Positions 8,357 through 17,497 of a stretch of DNA of 64,000 nucleotides are shown piece by piece. Origin of the DNA: Methanomassiliicoccales archaeon (GTDB taxonomy: Archaea; Thermoplasmatota; Thermoplasmata; Methanomassiliicoccales; JAAEEP01). Position 1 is the stretch's first letter, and each line of letters opens with the position of its first letter. The notes beneath the pieces are model-generated. The model saw only the letters and a list, made by a program, of their open reading frames with translations, searched no databases and was not told the origin of the DNA. The stretch is taken from assembly GCA_013415695.1 (NCBI GenBank), contig JAAEEP010000003.1:74882-138881 (forward strand). The letters run 5' to 3'. The position numbers and the translations under genes were made by a program.

Positions 8357-10042
8357 ATGGCCGAGGATACTGAGCAGATCATAAGGAAGTACGCTCTCCA
8401 GAATGCGGTACTGTATAAGGGAAAGGCCAATCCCAAGGCAGTCGTGGGGAAGGTGTTGGCTGAAACCCCAGAGCTGAGACCAAGGGCCAAGGAGCTAATG
8501 TCACTGACACAGGATATTGTGGATGAGATCAATTCAATGACCCCCGAGAATCGGATAAAGGCCCTGGGGGAGATAGACGCTTCCCTTCTCGTCAAGCAGA
8601 AGGGGGAAAGAGCATCCCGTCTTCCAGATCTGCCCGGCGCTGAGAGCGGAAAGGTGGTCATGAGATTCGCTCCTGGGCCTTCTGGTCCTTTGCACATCGG
8701 CCATTCCAGGGTGGCCATCCTGAATGATGAGTACGTGAAGAGATACAATGGCAAATTCATCAACAGGATGGAGGATACCAACCCAGACAAGATTGATCCA
8801 GAAGCTTATCGGATGATACCCGAGGACCTCGAATGGTTGGGTGTCGATGTCCACGAAACAATCATTCAGAGCGAGAGATTCGAACTATATTACCAAGTAA
8901 CGAAGGAACTGCTAGAACTAGGTAAAGCTTACATATGCTATTGCCAGGCAGAGGATTGGAGGTCTCTCAAGGAGAAATCAAGAGCTTGCCCTCACCGGGA
9001 CTTACCTATAGAGGAACAGCTTGAATCATACGAACGAATTCTCGCTGGAGATTACGCAGAGGGAGAGGCCGTGGTGGTCATCAAGACCGATCTCCGTCAT
9101 CCAAACCCCGCTATCCGGGATTTCATAGGTCTTAGAATCGTGGACAAACCCCATCCAAGAACAGGTGATAGATATCACGCTTACCCAATGATGAATCTCA
9201 GTGTTGCAGTGGATGATCATACGTTGGGACTTACACACGTGCTCAGGGGTAAGGATCATCTCAACAATACTCTGAGGCAGGAGTATATCTTCAACTATCT
9301 GGGATGGAAAATGCCCTGGTATCACCACTACGGATTCGTTTCCATTCCAGAGGCTGTCTTGAAGACCTCGGTCGTCAGGGAAGGTATCAACAAGGGGGAG
9401 TTCACAGGCTGGGATGATGTGCGTCTGGGAACCTTCCGCTCGCTCAGGCGAAGGGGGATTCAACCGGAGGCGATAAGAGCATACTGGGTGGATGTAGGCA
9501 TGAAGGACGTGGACATCCAATTCTCATGGGAGAACCTCTACGCTTTCAACAAGGAGATTGTGGATCCGGAGGCCAACAGATACTTCTTCGTCTGGAACCC
9601 AGTAAAGATCAGGATAGAAGGGGTGAACGATCTGACGTCAAGGGCGCCATTGCATCCTGATCATCCTGAGAGAGGAGCACGGATCACTGAGCTCCATGGT
9701 GATCCTATCGAGATACTGCTTACACCTGAGGACCATTGCCTACTGGTAGAGAATGGCAGGATAAGGTTGAAGGACCTCTGCAACCTGGAATACGTTGACG
9801 GAAAAGCCTGTTACATCGGCAATGACCTCTCTATAGTAAAAGAAGGAGCCAGGATAGTGCACTGGACAACAGTTGACGGGCCGAGGTGCGAGGTCATAGA
9901 GCCAGATGGGATCATCAAGAAAGGTGTTTCAGAGTCATTACCAGATCATGAAGTTGGAGAAGTGGTCCAGTTCGAGCGCTTCGGTTTCTGCATGATCGAG
10001 CAGACAACCCCGATTGTGAAAGCGGTCTACTCCCATCGTTGA
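8357..10042 (+). CDS. gltX: Glutamyl-tRNA synthetase, archaeal type
   Basis: Charges tRNA-Glu (and possibly tRNA-Gln in archaea using the GatDE route). It has the archaeal N-terminal extension (IIRKYALQNAV), then the class I HIGH signature within FAPGPSGPLHIGHSR near residue 110, and GLTHVLRGKDHLNNT. The KMSKS loop is degenerate, reading VLKTSVVREGI. The C-terminal half carries the beta-barrel anticodon-binding domains of the archaeal/eukaryal GlnRS-like class. The ATG at 8357 (MAEDTEQIIRKYA) is preferred to a GTG at 8342 because archaeal family members start at this point. That gives 561 aa, the usual size. Confidence 0.95.
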   Translation: MAEDTEQIIRKYALQNAVLYKGKANPKAVVGKVLAETPELRPRAKELMSLTQDIVDEINSMTPENRIKALGEIDASLLVKQKGERASRLPDLPGAESGKVVMRFAPGPSGPLHIGHSRVAILNDEYVKRYNGKFINRMEDTNPDKIDPEAYRMIPEDLEWLGVDVHETIIQSERFELYYQVTKELLELGKAYICYCQAEDWRSLKEKSRACPHRDLPIEEQLESYERILAGDYAEGEAVVVIKTDLRHPNPAIRDFIGLRIVDKPHPRTGDRYHAYPMMNLSVAVDDHTLGLTHVLRGKDHLNNTLRQEYIFNYLGWKMPWYHHYGFVSIPEAVLKTSVVREGINKGEFTGWDDVRLGTFRSLRRRGIQPEAIRAYWVDVGMKDVDIQFSWENLYAFNKEIVDPEANRYFFVWNPVKIRIEGVNDLTSRAPLHPDHPERGARITELHGDPIEILLTPEDHCLLVENGRIRLKDLCNLEYVDGKACYIGNDLSIVKEGARIVHWTTVDGPRCEVIEPDGIIKKGVSESLPDHEVGEVVQFERFGFCMIEQTTPIVKAVYSHR

Positions 10043-10043
10043 T

Positions 10044-11963
10044 TCATCCGAATACCTGTAAAATGAAATTGAATATTGTCCCCAGAGTAAAGGCTATGGT
10101 TATGGAACCAAGGGTTATCTTCATCGCGTCCTTCATACCAAATTCTGACCTAAGGACGGCGAACGCCGCAATGCAGGGCATGAAGGTGGCCATCACCAAA
10201 GCGAATACGAACATCTGCTGGGGATCGAGTACCAAAGCAAGATTGGTAGTTCCGAACAACACTACCAGCAGCTGAAGGGCCATCTCCTTTCTGAGTACTC
10301 CGAAGATGAGTGCGATAATTGTGACCGCTGGCAACCCCAGAAGTCCGACGGTAAGCCATGTGAAGGGCTCGACCAAGCCGTCAAGGATACCGTATACCAT
10401 CAGGAACTCGAGTACGATGCTTCCAACCAGTAGAAGTGGGAATGCTATGAGGAAGAACTCTGAGACTCTGACCCATGTTTTCCAGAGCACGTTCTTTGCC
10501 CTCGGGATGGTCAGATCAGGAAGCTGAATGGCTAGACTCGTTGGTTCGAACTTCATGTACTTGTTCATCAACCTACCAAGCACAAGGACAAGTCCAAAAA
10601 GAATGAGATAGATGCCCAGAGCATAGCCAAGTCCAGCATAGTGGCCGACGGTTCCAATGATGATCACGGTCTGGGCTGAGCACGGTATGGCAACCACCGT
10701 GATCACCGCCAGTATCAGCCTCTCCCTCCTGGAATCAATGACCCTTGAGGCAAGAATTGCCGGTACATTGCATCCCAAGCCCACGATCATGGGAATGATT
10801 GCCCTTCCATGCAGTCCGATACGATGCATCAGACCATCCAGCATGACCACGACCCTGGGCAGATAACCTGAATCTTCCAAGATTCCAAGAATAAGATAGA
10901 ATACTAGGATGTAAGGTATGACGATGGCCAATATGGCCTGGATACTCAGATTGATGCCTTCGGCTATAGCTTCTCCCGCTTTCCCGCCAATGAGGTCCGC
11001 GAGGTTTTGGAAGAAATTGCCCACAATGGCATGATATGCATCGAGGATCAGCCCTTCGAGGGCACCTCCCACATAGACTACAGAAAGAAAGATACCAGCC
11101 AGAATCAGAACGAGAAGGGGAAGTCCCGTCACTGGTTGGAGTGTGAACCGAGATATCTTCTCCTTCAAACCAGGAGGCTTTTCTATCTTCCTGACCACAT
11201 TTGATTTGATCTTGCCGGCTTCCCCGTATCGATCACGGCCGATATGGACATCGATGGTCTCCTCATGCTGCTTCTTGAAACCCTCGGTGAGATCTTTTGC
11301 CTTGGCCTTGGTCTCTTCAGAGAACTGCCCGGTGAAGAACAGGTTACCCTCTAGGAGCTTGAGGAGAGCCCCCCTCGTGGGGAAATCCACCGCGTCTTTC
11401 TCAGCCTCAGGAGTAAGATTGTCCAGTATCTCTTCGATGTGGCTGTCATAGTGTACCTTGAATTCCGAAACTCGAACGTCTTCGAGGCATGCCGTTTCAC
11501 AGAGGGCGTCCACTCCCTCTCCAGTGATAGCAACGGTCGGAAAGAAAGGCACTCCTATTTCCTCGGAAAGGCGTTCGATGTCTATCTCGAACCTTTCTCG
11601 AGCCATGTCCATGAAGTTCAGGGCAACGACCAGCCTGAACCCCATCTCGATCATTTGCAGGATGAGAACGAGGCTCTGCTCCAATCTTGTAGCATCTGCT
11701 ACCGCAATGACGCAGTCAGCTCCATTCTCAGCGAGGAATCGAAGTGTAACCTCCTCATCCTCACTTGATCCGGAGAGTGAATATGTACCAGGTAGATCAA
11801 CGACCTCGATCGTCTTACCCTTGCAGGTCACCTTTCCCTCGAATATCTCGACGGTTGTCCCGGGATAGTTTGAGGAAATGACCCCTACTCCGGTGATACG
11901 GTTGAAAAGCATCGATTTTCCGACATTGGGGTTGCCGACAAGGGCGATCCTCAAACTGATCAC
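10044..11963 (-). CDS. feoB: Ferrous iron transport protein B (FeoB)
   Basis: Membrane Fe(II) transporter with an N-terminal G domain. G1 is GNPNVGKS at residues 10-17, G2/G3 include NYPGTTVE and DLPGTYSL, and G4 appears as LNFMD where many FeoB have NxxD. The rest holds about 8-10 hydrophobic segments with the Gate motifs (GLGCNVPAI and a later LRKEMALQLL). Length is 639 aa, normal for archaeal FeoB. The start is a GTG in a GTGA overlap with the upstream regulator gene, which indicates one transcript. No separate feoA is present: the FeoA domain is fused to the regulator. Confidence 0.95.
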   Translation of the reverse strand: MISLRIALVGNPNVGKSMLFNRITGVGVISSNYPGTTVEIFEGKVTCKGKTIEVVDLPGTYSLSGSSEDEEVTLRFLAENGADCVIAVADATRLEQSLVLILQMIEMGFRLVVALNFMDMARERFEIDIERLSEEIGVPFFPTVAITGEGVDALCETACLEDVRVSEFKVHYDSHIEEILDNLTPEAEKDAVDFPTRGALLKLLEGNLFFTGQFSEETKAKAKDLTEGFKKQHEETIDVHIGRDRYGEAGKIKSNVVRKIEKPPGLKEKISRFTLQPVTGLPLLVLILAGIFLSVVYVGGALEGLILDAYHAIVGNFFQNLADLIGGKAGEAIAEGINLSIQAILAIVIPYILVFYLILGILEDSGYLPRVVVMLDGLMHRIGLHGRAIIPMIVGLGCNVPAILASRVIDSRRERLILAVITVVAIPCSAQTVIIIGTVGHYAGLGYALGIYLILFGLVLVLGRLMNKYMKFEPTSLAIQLPDLTIPRAKNVLWKTWVRVSEFFLIAFPLLLVGSIVLEFLMVYGILDGLVEPFTWLTVGLLGLPAVTIIALIFGVLRKEMALQLLVVLFGTTNLALVLDPQQMFVFALVMATFMPCIAAFAVLRSEFGMKDAMKITLGSITIAFTLGTIFNFILQVFG

Positions 11964-12619
11964 CTTCTAACGTGGATGAGGTCCGCAAAATTCCTTGCCA
12001 GTGCGACCTTGCACTCGTCAAGCATAACGAGGAGGGGGCCGCCCATCGGAATCTCCTCCTCCATCTTCACCTTCCTCCCTGGAACAAACCCCATCGAGAT
12101 GAGTCTCCTTACCTTGCCTGGGTGTTCACAGATGAGATAGGTAATCGTGGCCTCTTCCCCCTCACTCAACTCACTCAGAGAAATGGTCGGTTCTCCTCTG
12201 CAGATCTCGCAGTCGTCGTTGCATTCCTCGAAAGGTTTTTCAAACCTGCAAGTACTGGGTTCCTGCACCATCTGACATATCTTCTTCATTGATTCATCTG
12301 AAATAATATGTTCGAGACGGCAGGCTTCCTCATGACTCTTATCTCTCTTAATTCCCAGGACTTCTGTGAGGAACTTCTCCAGGAGACGATGTCTTCTCCT
12401 GACCCTCCTTCCCTCCCTCATGCCCATATCGGTCAATGTTGCTCCCTTGTACTTCTCGTAGTGAATGTAACCCTGTTCCGAGAGCTTTCCCAGCATCTCG
12501 GACACACTCGCGGGGGAGATCTTGAGCTTCTGGGCTATGTCCTTGGTCTTGGCAGCCTGATGTCGCCGGGTCAAGACGTAGATGGCTTCGAGATAATCCT
12601 CTGTACTCTCACTGACCAT
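11960..12619 (-). CDS. DtxR/MntR-family metal-dependent regulator fused to a FeoA domain
   Basis: A 219-aa regulator. Residues 1-60 are a winged helix of the DtxR type (ESTEDYLEAIYVL ... ISPASVSEMLGKLSEQGYI), and residues 60-125 are the metal-binding dimerisation domain (HRLLEKFL, SHEEACRLEHIISDE). Next comes a cysteine cluster (CNDDCEICRGE), then a C-terminal FeoA/SH3-like domain (LICEHPGKVRRLISMGFVPGRKV). In bacteria these are usually separate proteins. The ATG at 12619 is chosen over a TTG at 12622. It is immediately upstream of and overlaps feoB, so it probably represses its own feo operon when Fe(II) is bound, through the palindrome at 12630-12641. Confidence 0.92.
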   Translation of the reverse strand: MVSESTEDYLEAIYVLTRRHQAAKTKDIAQKLKISPASVSEMLGKLSEQGYIHYEKYKGATLTDMGMREGRRVRRRHRLLEKFLTEVLGIKRDKSHEEACRLEHIISDESMKKICQMVQEPSTCRFEKPFEECNDDCEICRGEPTISLSELSEGEEATITYLICEHPGKVRRLISMGFVPGRKVKMEEEIPMGGPLLVMLDECKVALARNFADLIHVRR

Positions 12620-12629
12620 CAACAGAAAA

Positions 12630-12641
12630 TAGGCATGCCTA
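12630..12641 (-). promoter_or_regulatory. Palindromic DtxR-type operator in the feo promoter
   Basis: TAGGCATGCCTA is a perfect 12-bp palindrome just ahead of the regulator start at 12619. It resembles the TTAGG...CCTAA core of DtxR/IdeR/MDR1 boxes. On the minus strand an AT-rich TATA-like stretch (AAATATTAAATATT, about 12640-12654) precedes it. A second half-site TTAGGTTCACC lies near 12657-12668. Binding here would block transcription initiation of the regulator-feoB operon. Confidence 0.7.
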
Positions 12642-12694
12642 ATATTTAATATTTCGGTGAACCTAAACTCTTATCCTGGCTCCTACTAGTTGAT

Positions 12695-13735
12695 TCAGAG
12701 ATCCTTGAACGGTACCAGATCACAACAGGTGCATTCATGGCACATCGTCTTGAATTTCAATGGGGACATACCATAGATGATGAATGCATTTTCGGCTTCC
12801 TGAGCTAGCTTGACCATTCTTTCTGGGGTAACGGGCTCTAGAAGGCCGAGAGTTTCCTCCAGCGCTGGCCTGTTCCTGTCGTCGATCTTCAAAGCTCGGA
12901 GGGTAGCGACACAGCCCATCTTGGCCAGGAACTCAACCCCTTCGATCACGTTTTCGTCCGTTTCTCCCAGACCGTATATGATATTCGAACAGACGTTTCC
13001 CCTCCCAAAAACGGATACGGCGAACTTGATGGCCTTGACAATATGCTCAAAATTCATCTTTCCGCAGACCTTCTTGAAGATTTCTTGATCGAAAGTCTCG
13101 ATGTTGATCTTGATCTCGTCGGCCCCGGCCGCCTTCAACCGATTGATGTCCTGGAAATCATCGATATAAGGCTCAACCCCGATGGGAACCTCAGGACCCA
13201 GCTTCTCCCTCACGACACTGATAATATAAGCCATTCTCATGACGGTTTTATGTGGATCGTCGGGAACGGCGCTTGTGAGTGCCACTCCCTTGAAATCAGG
13301 CCTGGTTGAGGCCTCAAGTATCATGCCAATTACCTTTTCGGGGTCCAGATTCTTTGTATAATCCTTTTCAAGTCTTGGTGAATTGCAGAATTTGCAGTCG
13401 TAGATGCATTCCTGACTCAGATTGAAGAACGCCTGCTGAGGCGCATGATAGAGAACCGGTTGGATCTCCACCTCTTCCAGAAAGGGTTTTCCCTTCCAGA
13501 GAAGTTTGTATGGAGTCACGTTCCCAACCAGCTCGAACTCCCCCTTATCATTGGAGATGGCCTTCTTCACCCGGGTTCCCTTAAAACCGATCACAATGGA
13601 GGGATGCCCCGCTCCTGGTCCAGCGGTCGATCTGCTCAGTCTGAAAGGTGGCTTGAAGTTCTCAGGGACCTTGATGGAGCCTCCAGTGATCAAAACGGCC
13701 TTCTTGTAGGCAACACTGTTCAAGTCCACTTCCAC
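12695..13735 (-). CDS. Radical SAM protein of unknown specificity
   Basis: Radical SAM enzyme of 346 aa. The [4Fe-4S]-SAM motif is CIYDCKFC (C-X3-C-X2-C) near residues 109-116. An unusual N-terminal domain of about 100 residues precedes the barrel, and the C-terminus carries an extra cysteine cluster (MCHECTCCD), which could hold a second cluster. The barrel resembles the BioB/PylB/archaeal lipoyl-synthase-type group, but I cannot assign a substrate. Translation probably starts at a GTG, overlapping the 3' end of cysS by 16 nt, so it is cotranscribed with cysS. It may act in sulfur insertion or cofactor synthesis, given the cysteine genes around it; that is inference only. Confidence 0.82.
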   Translation of the reverse strand: MEVDLNSVAYKKAVLITGGSIKVPENFKPPFRLSRSTAGPGAGHPSIVIGFKGTRVKKAISNDKGEFELVGNVTPYKLLWKGKPFLEEVEIQPVLYHAPQQAFFNLSQECIYDCKFCNSPRLEKDYTKNLDPEKVIGMILEASTRPDFKGVALTSAVPDDPHKTVMRMAYIISVVREKLGPEVPIGVEPYIDDFQDINRLKAAGADEIKINIETFDQEIFKKVCGKMNFEHIVKAIKFAVSVFGRGNVCSNIIYGLGETDENVIEGVEFLAKMGCVATLRALKIDDRNRPALEETLGLLEPVTPERMVKLAQEAENAFIIYGMSPLKFKTMCHECTCCDLVPFKDL

Positions 13736-15117
13736 TTGACTCCCTCCGCCGTATCTTCAACCTTGACCCCACTCTCAGCGAGACGGTCTCTGATCTCGTC
13801 AGCCAGGTCAAACGCTTTTCTCTTCCTGAGTTCCTGCCTGATATCTATCAGTATCTGCACGATAGCGTCTGCCTCGCCTGATGTGGTGCTCTCGGAGGGA
13901 AGTATTCCCAGTACCTCGTCCATGTTCTCAAGTGCTTCGAGTAGATTCGAAGCACCCTTCTTGCTGAGCCGGTCTTCGGAGATCAGCCTGTTCAGCTCCC
14001 TCACCATCTCAAAAATCGCAGAAATAGCCGCTCGGGTGTTGAAATCATCGTCCATGTTCTCTTCGAATTCTATCAGCACATTGCTCACAAGCTGTTCTGC
14101 GTCTTCTTCACCCACTCCGTTCTCTGCCACATTCTTCAGCTCGAAATAGGCATTTTGAAGTCTCTTGTGAGAAGAAGCTGCCTCCTCAAGAGCCAAATCG
14201 CTGTAGCTCAGAGGACCACGGTAATGGGTATTGAGCAGGTAGAATCTGACCTCTTCCTTACTGAAGCGCTCAAGTGTCTGCCTGATCGTGAAGAAGTTCT
14301 TCAACGATTTGGACATCTTCTCATCCTGGATCTGAAGCATACCGTTGTGAAGCCAGTAATTTGCAAGCTTCTCACCAGTAGCAGCCTCTGTCTGAAGAAT
14401 CTCATCCTCATGATGTGGGAATATCAGATCGTTACCGCCCCCGTGGATGTCTATGAGGTCTCCAAGGTACTTTGAGCACATAGCCGAGCACTCGATGTGC
14501 CAACCGGGCCTGCCCTTTCCCCAAGGGGTATCCCAGGCCACTTCCCCGGGCTTTGCCGCCTTCCAGAGTGCGAAGTCCATGGGATTCCGCTTTCCATCCT
14601 CGATGTCGACACGGGTTCCTGAGACCATGTCTTCCAGCTTCTGGCCGGTGAGACGACCGTAGTTTTCGACTTTGTCCACTGAGAAATAGACAGAGCCATC
14701 TTCCGCAACGTAAGCATAACCATTGTCCATTATCTTCGCGATCATGTCGATTATATCCTGGATGCACTCCGATGCCTTCGGGTAGATATCGGCTCTCTTG
14801 ACGCCCAGGGAATTCACATCCTCGAAGTACTTGTTTATGTACCTCTTGGACAGCTCCAGGGCGGGGATGCCTTCCTCCGCCGCCCTGTTTATGATCTTGT
14901 CATCAATATCCGTGAAATTCGTTACGTGGGTGACATCGTAACCTTTCCATCGAAGGTATCTGACGATCATATCGAAGACCACGATGGAACGTGCGTGACC
15001 CATGTGCATGTCATCGTACACCGTCATTCCGCAGACGTACATCTTGACCTTGTTGTCATCAATTGGTCTGAAGTCTTCTTTCTGCTTCGAGAGCGTGTTG
15101 TACATCTTCAGGGTCAT
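13720..15117 (-). CDS. cysS: Cysteinyl-tRNA synthetase
   Basis: Class I synthetase charging tRNA-Cys. The HIGH-type motif is HMGHARS, the zinc-binding residues are in [18 protein letters not shown] and [15 protein letters not shown], and the KMSKS motif is intact (KMSKSLKNF). Length is 465 aa from the ATG at 15117. An upstream TTG at 15150 is in frame, but the ATG directly follows an AAGGTG ribosome binding site and gives the normal N-terminus ([13 protein letters not shown]). Direct charging by CysRS means the organism does not depend solely on the SepRS/SepCysS route. Confidence 0.96.
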   Translation of the reverse strand: MTLKMYNTLSKQKEDFRPIDDNKVKMYVCGMTVYDDMHMGHARSIVVFDMIVRYLRWKGYDVTHVTNFTDIDDKIINRAAEEGIPALELSKRYINKYFEDVNSLGVKRADIYPKASECIQDIIDMIAKIMDNGYAYVAEDGSVYFSVDKVENYGRLTGQKLEDMVSGTRVDIEDGKRNPMDFALWKAAKPGEVAWDTPWGKGRPGWHIECSAMCSKYLGDLIDIHGGGNDLIFPHHEDEILQTEAATGEKLANYWLHNGMLQIQDEKMSKSLKNFFTIRQTLERFSKEEVRFYLLNTHYRGPLSYSDLALEEAASSHKRLQNAYFELKNVAENGVGEEDAEQLVSNVLIEFEENMDDDFNTRAAISAIFEMVRELNRLISEDRLSKKGASNLLEALENMDEVLGILPSESTTSGEADAIVQILIDIRQELRKRKAFDLADEIRDRLAESGVKVEDTAEGVKWKWT

Positions 15118-15220
15118 CACCTTCGCCTCAGAATGCGAAGATTGTTCCAATTATATCTCATTTTTCATGCGCCATATCTGGATTGCTATTAGCAAACGAG
15201 ATTCATCCAGGAGATAAGAA

Positions 15221-15865
15221 TCATTTATCCTTATCAATGGCCTCTTCAAGGACAGAGATCCTGTGCTCGAGTTTGTGGATGGTGTCAACCATGTCCTTCA
15301 TTGCGTCCAGAATAGGGTCGGGAATCTGGTCGTGCCTGAGGTCCACCTTTTTCTCACCCTGTCGCTTGACAACCTTACCCGGCACCCCTACGACTGTGGA
15401 ATCCGGCGGAACATCCTTTACCACGACAGAGCCGGCTCCGATCTTGACATTCTCCCCAATGGTTATGTTGCCCAGTATGGTGGCGTCAGCACCAACTACC
15501 ACATTATCTCTGATGGTGGGATGTCTCTTTCCCTTAGAAGTGCTCACGCCACCCAGCGTTACCCCCTGGAACACAGAGACATTGTCCCCGATCACGGTCG
15601 TCTCGCCGATTACTACTCCCGTTGCGTGATCGATGAAGAACCCTTTCCCTATCTGGGCACCAGGATGGATGTCGGCCCCCGTGAGGAAATGGGCGAAGTA
15701 GTTGAGAGCCCGCGCTATGGTTATCTTCCCATCGTTCCAGAAGCGATGGGAAATACGATAGATGATGACAGCGTGAACGCCCTGGCTAAAGAACATGGCT
15801 TCCTTGAACGAGCGAGGTGCTGGGTCCCTTTCAAGGACTGTGTAGACATCGTCCTTCCAGCTCAT
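15221..15865 (-). CDS. cysE: Serine O-acetyltransferase
   Basis: Transfers acetyl from acetyl-CoA to serine, giving O-acetylserine for CysK. After a helical N-terminal part, left-handed beta-helix hexapeptide repeats run from about residue 65 to 165, including the typical IDHATGVVIGETTVIGD and GNITIGENVKIGAGSVV. The short form (214 aa) resembles the EpsC/CysE type. The last 35 residues are charged and coiled-coil-like (DAMKDMVDTIHKLEHRISVLEE). The ATG at 15865 is preferred over a TTG at 15874. It is followed on the same strand by cysS after about 100 nt. Confidence 0.94.
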   Translation of the reverse strand: MSWKDDVYTVLERDPAPRSFKEAMFFSQGVHAVIIYRISHRFWNDGKITIARALNYFAHFLTGADIHPGAQIGKGFFIDHATGVVIGETTVIGDNVSVFQGVTLGGVSTSKGKRHPTIRDNVVVGADATILGNITIGENVKIGAGSVVVKDVPPDSTVVGVPGKVVKRQGEKKVDLRHDQIPDPILDAMKDMVDTIHKLEHRISVLEEAIDKDK

Positions 15866-16040
15866 TGGAGTCAAGTCTCAAATAGCAATGTGGACTAATA
15901 TCTTTTGGCTTCAATTCTATGACTGGGTATAGTATCTCTTTCTGCACTCGCAACACCAACCCAACCCCTCGATGAATACACAAATGCATAGGCTGGATAC
16001 TATCAAATAAATGTAGGCGATCGATCAGAAATTGCCCAAT

Positions 16041-16964
16041 TCATAGAGGAATATCAGACCAAAGCGGAGTTGATAGGTACCTCTCTCCACCGTCTGGAAG
16101 AAGCGCGAGAACGGTCTTCTTAGGTCCAAGCTCTCGTGCGATCTCCAAAGAGGCGAACAGTGCTGCACCAGAAGAAATTCCAACCATTATGCCTTCTTCC
16201 CTTGCCAACTTCCTGGCACAGTCGATCGCGTCCTCATCGTCAACGGTAATGACTCTGTCGACAACGTCCATGTCGAGGATGCTCGGTATGAAATTAGCTC
16301 CGATTCCCTGGATACCATGAGAACCCGACTTTCCTTGAGAGAGCAGAGGTGACCTGGCTGGTTCAACGGCCACCACCAATGTTCCAGGAGAGGCCCTCTT
16401 GAGGGCGCGTCCGACCCCTGTAATCGTCCCGCCTGTGCCGACTCCAGCCACGAACGCATCCAGATTTGGCACATCGGACAGTATCTCCTTGGATGTTGTC
16501 TCTTCGTGCACCTCCGGGTTTGCTGGATTCTCAAACTGCTGTGGCATGAAGGTATTAGGATCGGAATCGACTATTTCCTTGGCTCTCTCTACCGCCGAAT
16601 TCATTCCACCTTCCGCCGAGGTCAGGATCAACTCTGCCCCAAGCGCCATCATCAGCTTCTTCCGCTCCTCGCTCATGCTCTCGGGCATCACTATTAGTAG
16701 ATGGTATCCTTTGGCCGCGCAAACCATTGCTAATCCTATACCCGTATTTCCAGAAGTAGGTTCTACTACCGTCATTCCGGATTTCAGCTCCCCCCTTTCC
16801 TCGGCATCTTCTATCATGCCCAGAGCGACTCGGTCTTTTACCGAATGCATGGGATTGAAGGACTCGATCTTTAAAAGTACGGTGGCGTCGCCCGGAGCAG
16901 TAAGTTTATTCAGCCTCACCACCGGAGTATTTCCGACCGTGTCCAAGATCGAGTTAAATATCAT
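16041..16964 (-). CDS. cysK: Cysteine synthase (O-acetylserine sulfhydrylase)
   Basis: PLP enzyme that makes cysteine from O-acetylserine and sulfide. The PLP lysine lies in MHSVKDRVALGMI near residue 45, the phosphate/substrate loop TSGNTGIGLAM follows, and the GVGTGGTITGVGR loop is near residue 175. Length is 307 aa, typical of CysK. The ATG at 16964 is used rather than the preceding TTG. Together with cysE and cysS on the same strand it forms a local cysteine supply and usage cluster beside a tRNA-Cys gene. Confidence 0.95.
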   Translation of the reverse strand: MIFNSILDTVGNTPVVRLNKLTAPGDATVLLKIESFNPMHSVKDRVALGMIEDAEERGELKSGMTVVEPTSGNTGIGLAMVCAAKGYHLLIVMPESMSEERKKLMMALGAELILTSAEGGMNSAVERAKEIVDSDPNTFMPQQFENPANPEVHEETTSKEILSDVPNLDAFVAGVGTGGTITGVGRALKRASPGTLVVAVEPARSPLLSQGKSGSHGIQGIGANFIPSILDMDVVDRVITVDDEDAIDCARKLAREEGIMVGISSGAALFASLEIARELGPKKTVLALLPDGGERYLSTPLWSDIPL

Positions 16965-16985
16965 CAATACACCCCAGGACTGCGT

Positions 16986-17396
16986 CTATGGCACAAGGAT
17001 GACAGGTTTCTTGGCTTCCTTCATTACCTTCTCAGTGACACTGCCCATGAAGAGAGTCTCAATCACTCCATGGCCCTTGTAACCCATAACGATGCCATCG
17101 TACTTGTTTGACATCTCGACGATCACCTCGTCCGGATCGCCTATCTGAATGGACTCGATGTAATCGACACTGGCATCATTCAAAGCGTTGACCGCGAACT
17201 CAATTCGATGTTCGATGGCACTCCTTCGAATCTCCTGGTTATCATCCAGATGTTCAATCGCCTTCTTCTCTGGCACTACATGGAGCAAAGTGACCTTGAT
17301 GTTGGAGCATGCTGCCAATCTGGCCAGGTAAGAGGCCGCTCTGTTTGAATTCTCTGATCCGTCAACACATAAAAGCATCAGCATCTTATTTTCCAT
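16986..17396 (-). CDS. Universal stress protein (UspA family)
   Basis: A 136-aa UspA-fold protein. The N-terminal MLLCVDGSENSNRA and the C-terminal glycine-rich segment (IVMGYKGHGVIETLFMGSVTEKVMKEAKKPVILVP) match the ATP-binding G-2X-G-9X-G(S/T) pattern of the family. The ATG at 17396 is preferred to the one at 17435 because it has a strong GGGGTGA ribosome binding site 5 nt upstream. It sits 21 nt ahead of cysK on the same strand and may be cotranscribed with it. Specific function unknown. Confidence 0.9.
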   Translation of the reverse strand: MENKMLMLLCVDGSENSNRAASYLARLAACSNIKVTLLHVVPEKKAIEHLDDNQEIRRSAIEHRIEFAVNALNDASVDYIESIQIGDPDEVIVEMSNKYDGIVMGYKGHGVIETLFMGSVTEKVMKEAKKPVILVP

Positions 17397-17497
17397 GACT
17401 TCACCCCAGCTTCGTTGGATGTTGTTCACAATCATGACCTAACTCGGAGAAAATACTTTGGGTCGAACAGAAGGATTCAAAAGATGGGGGAAATTAT

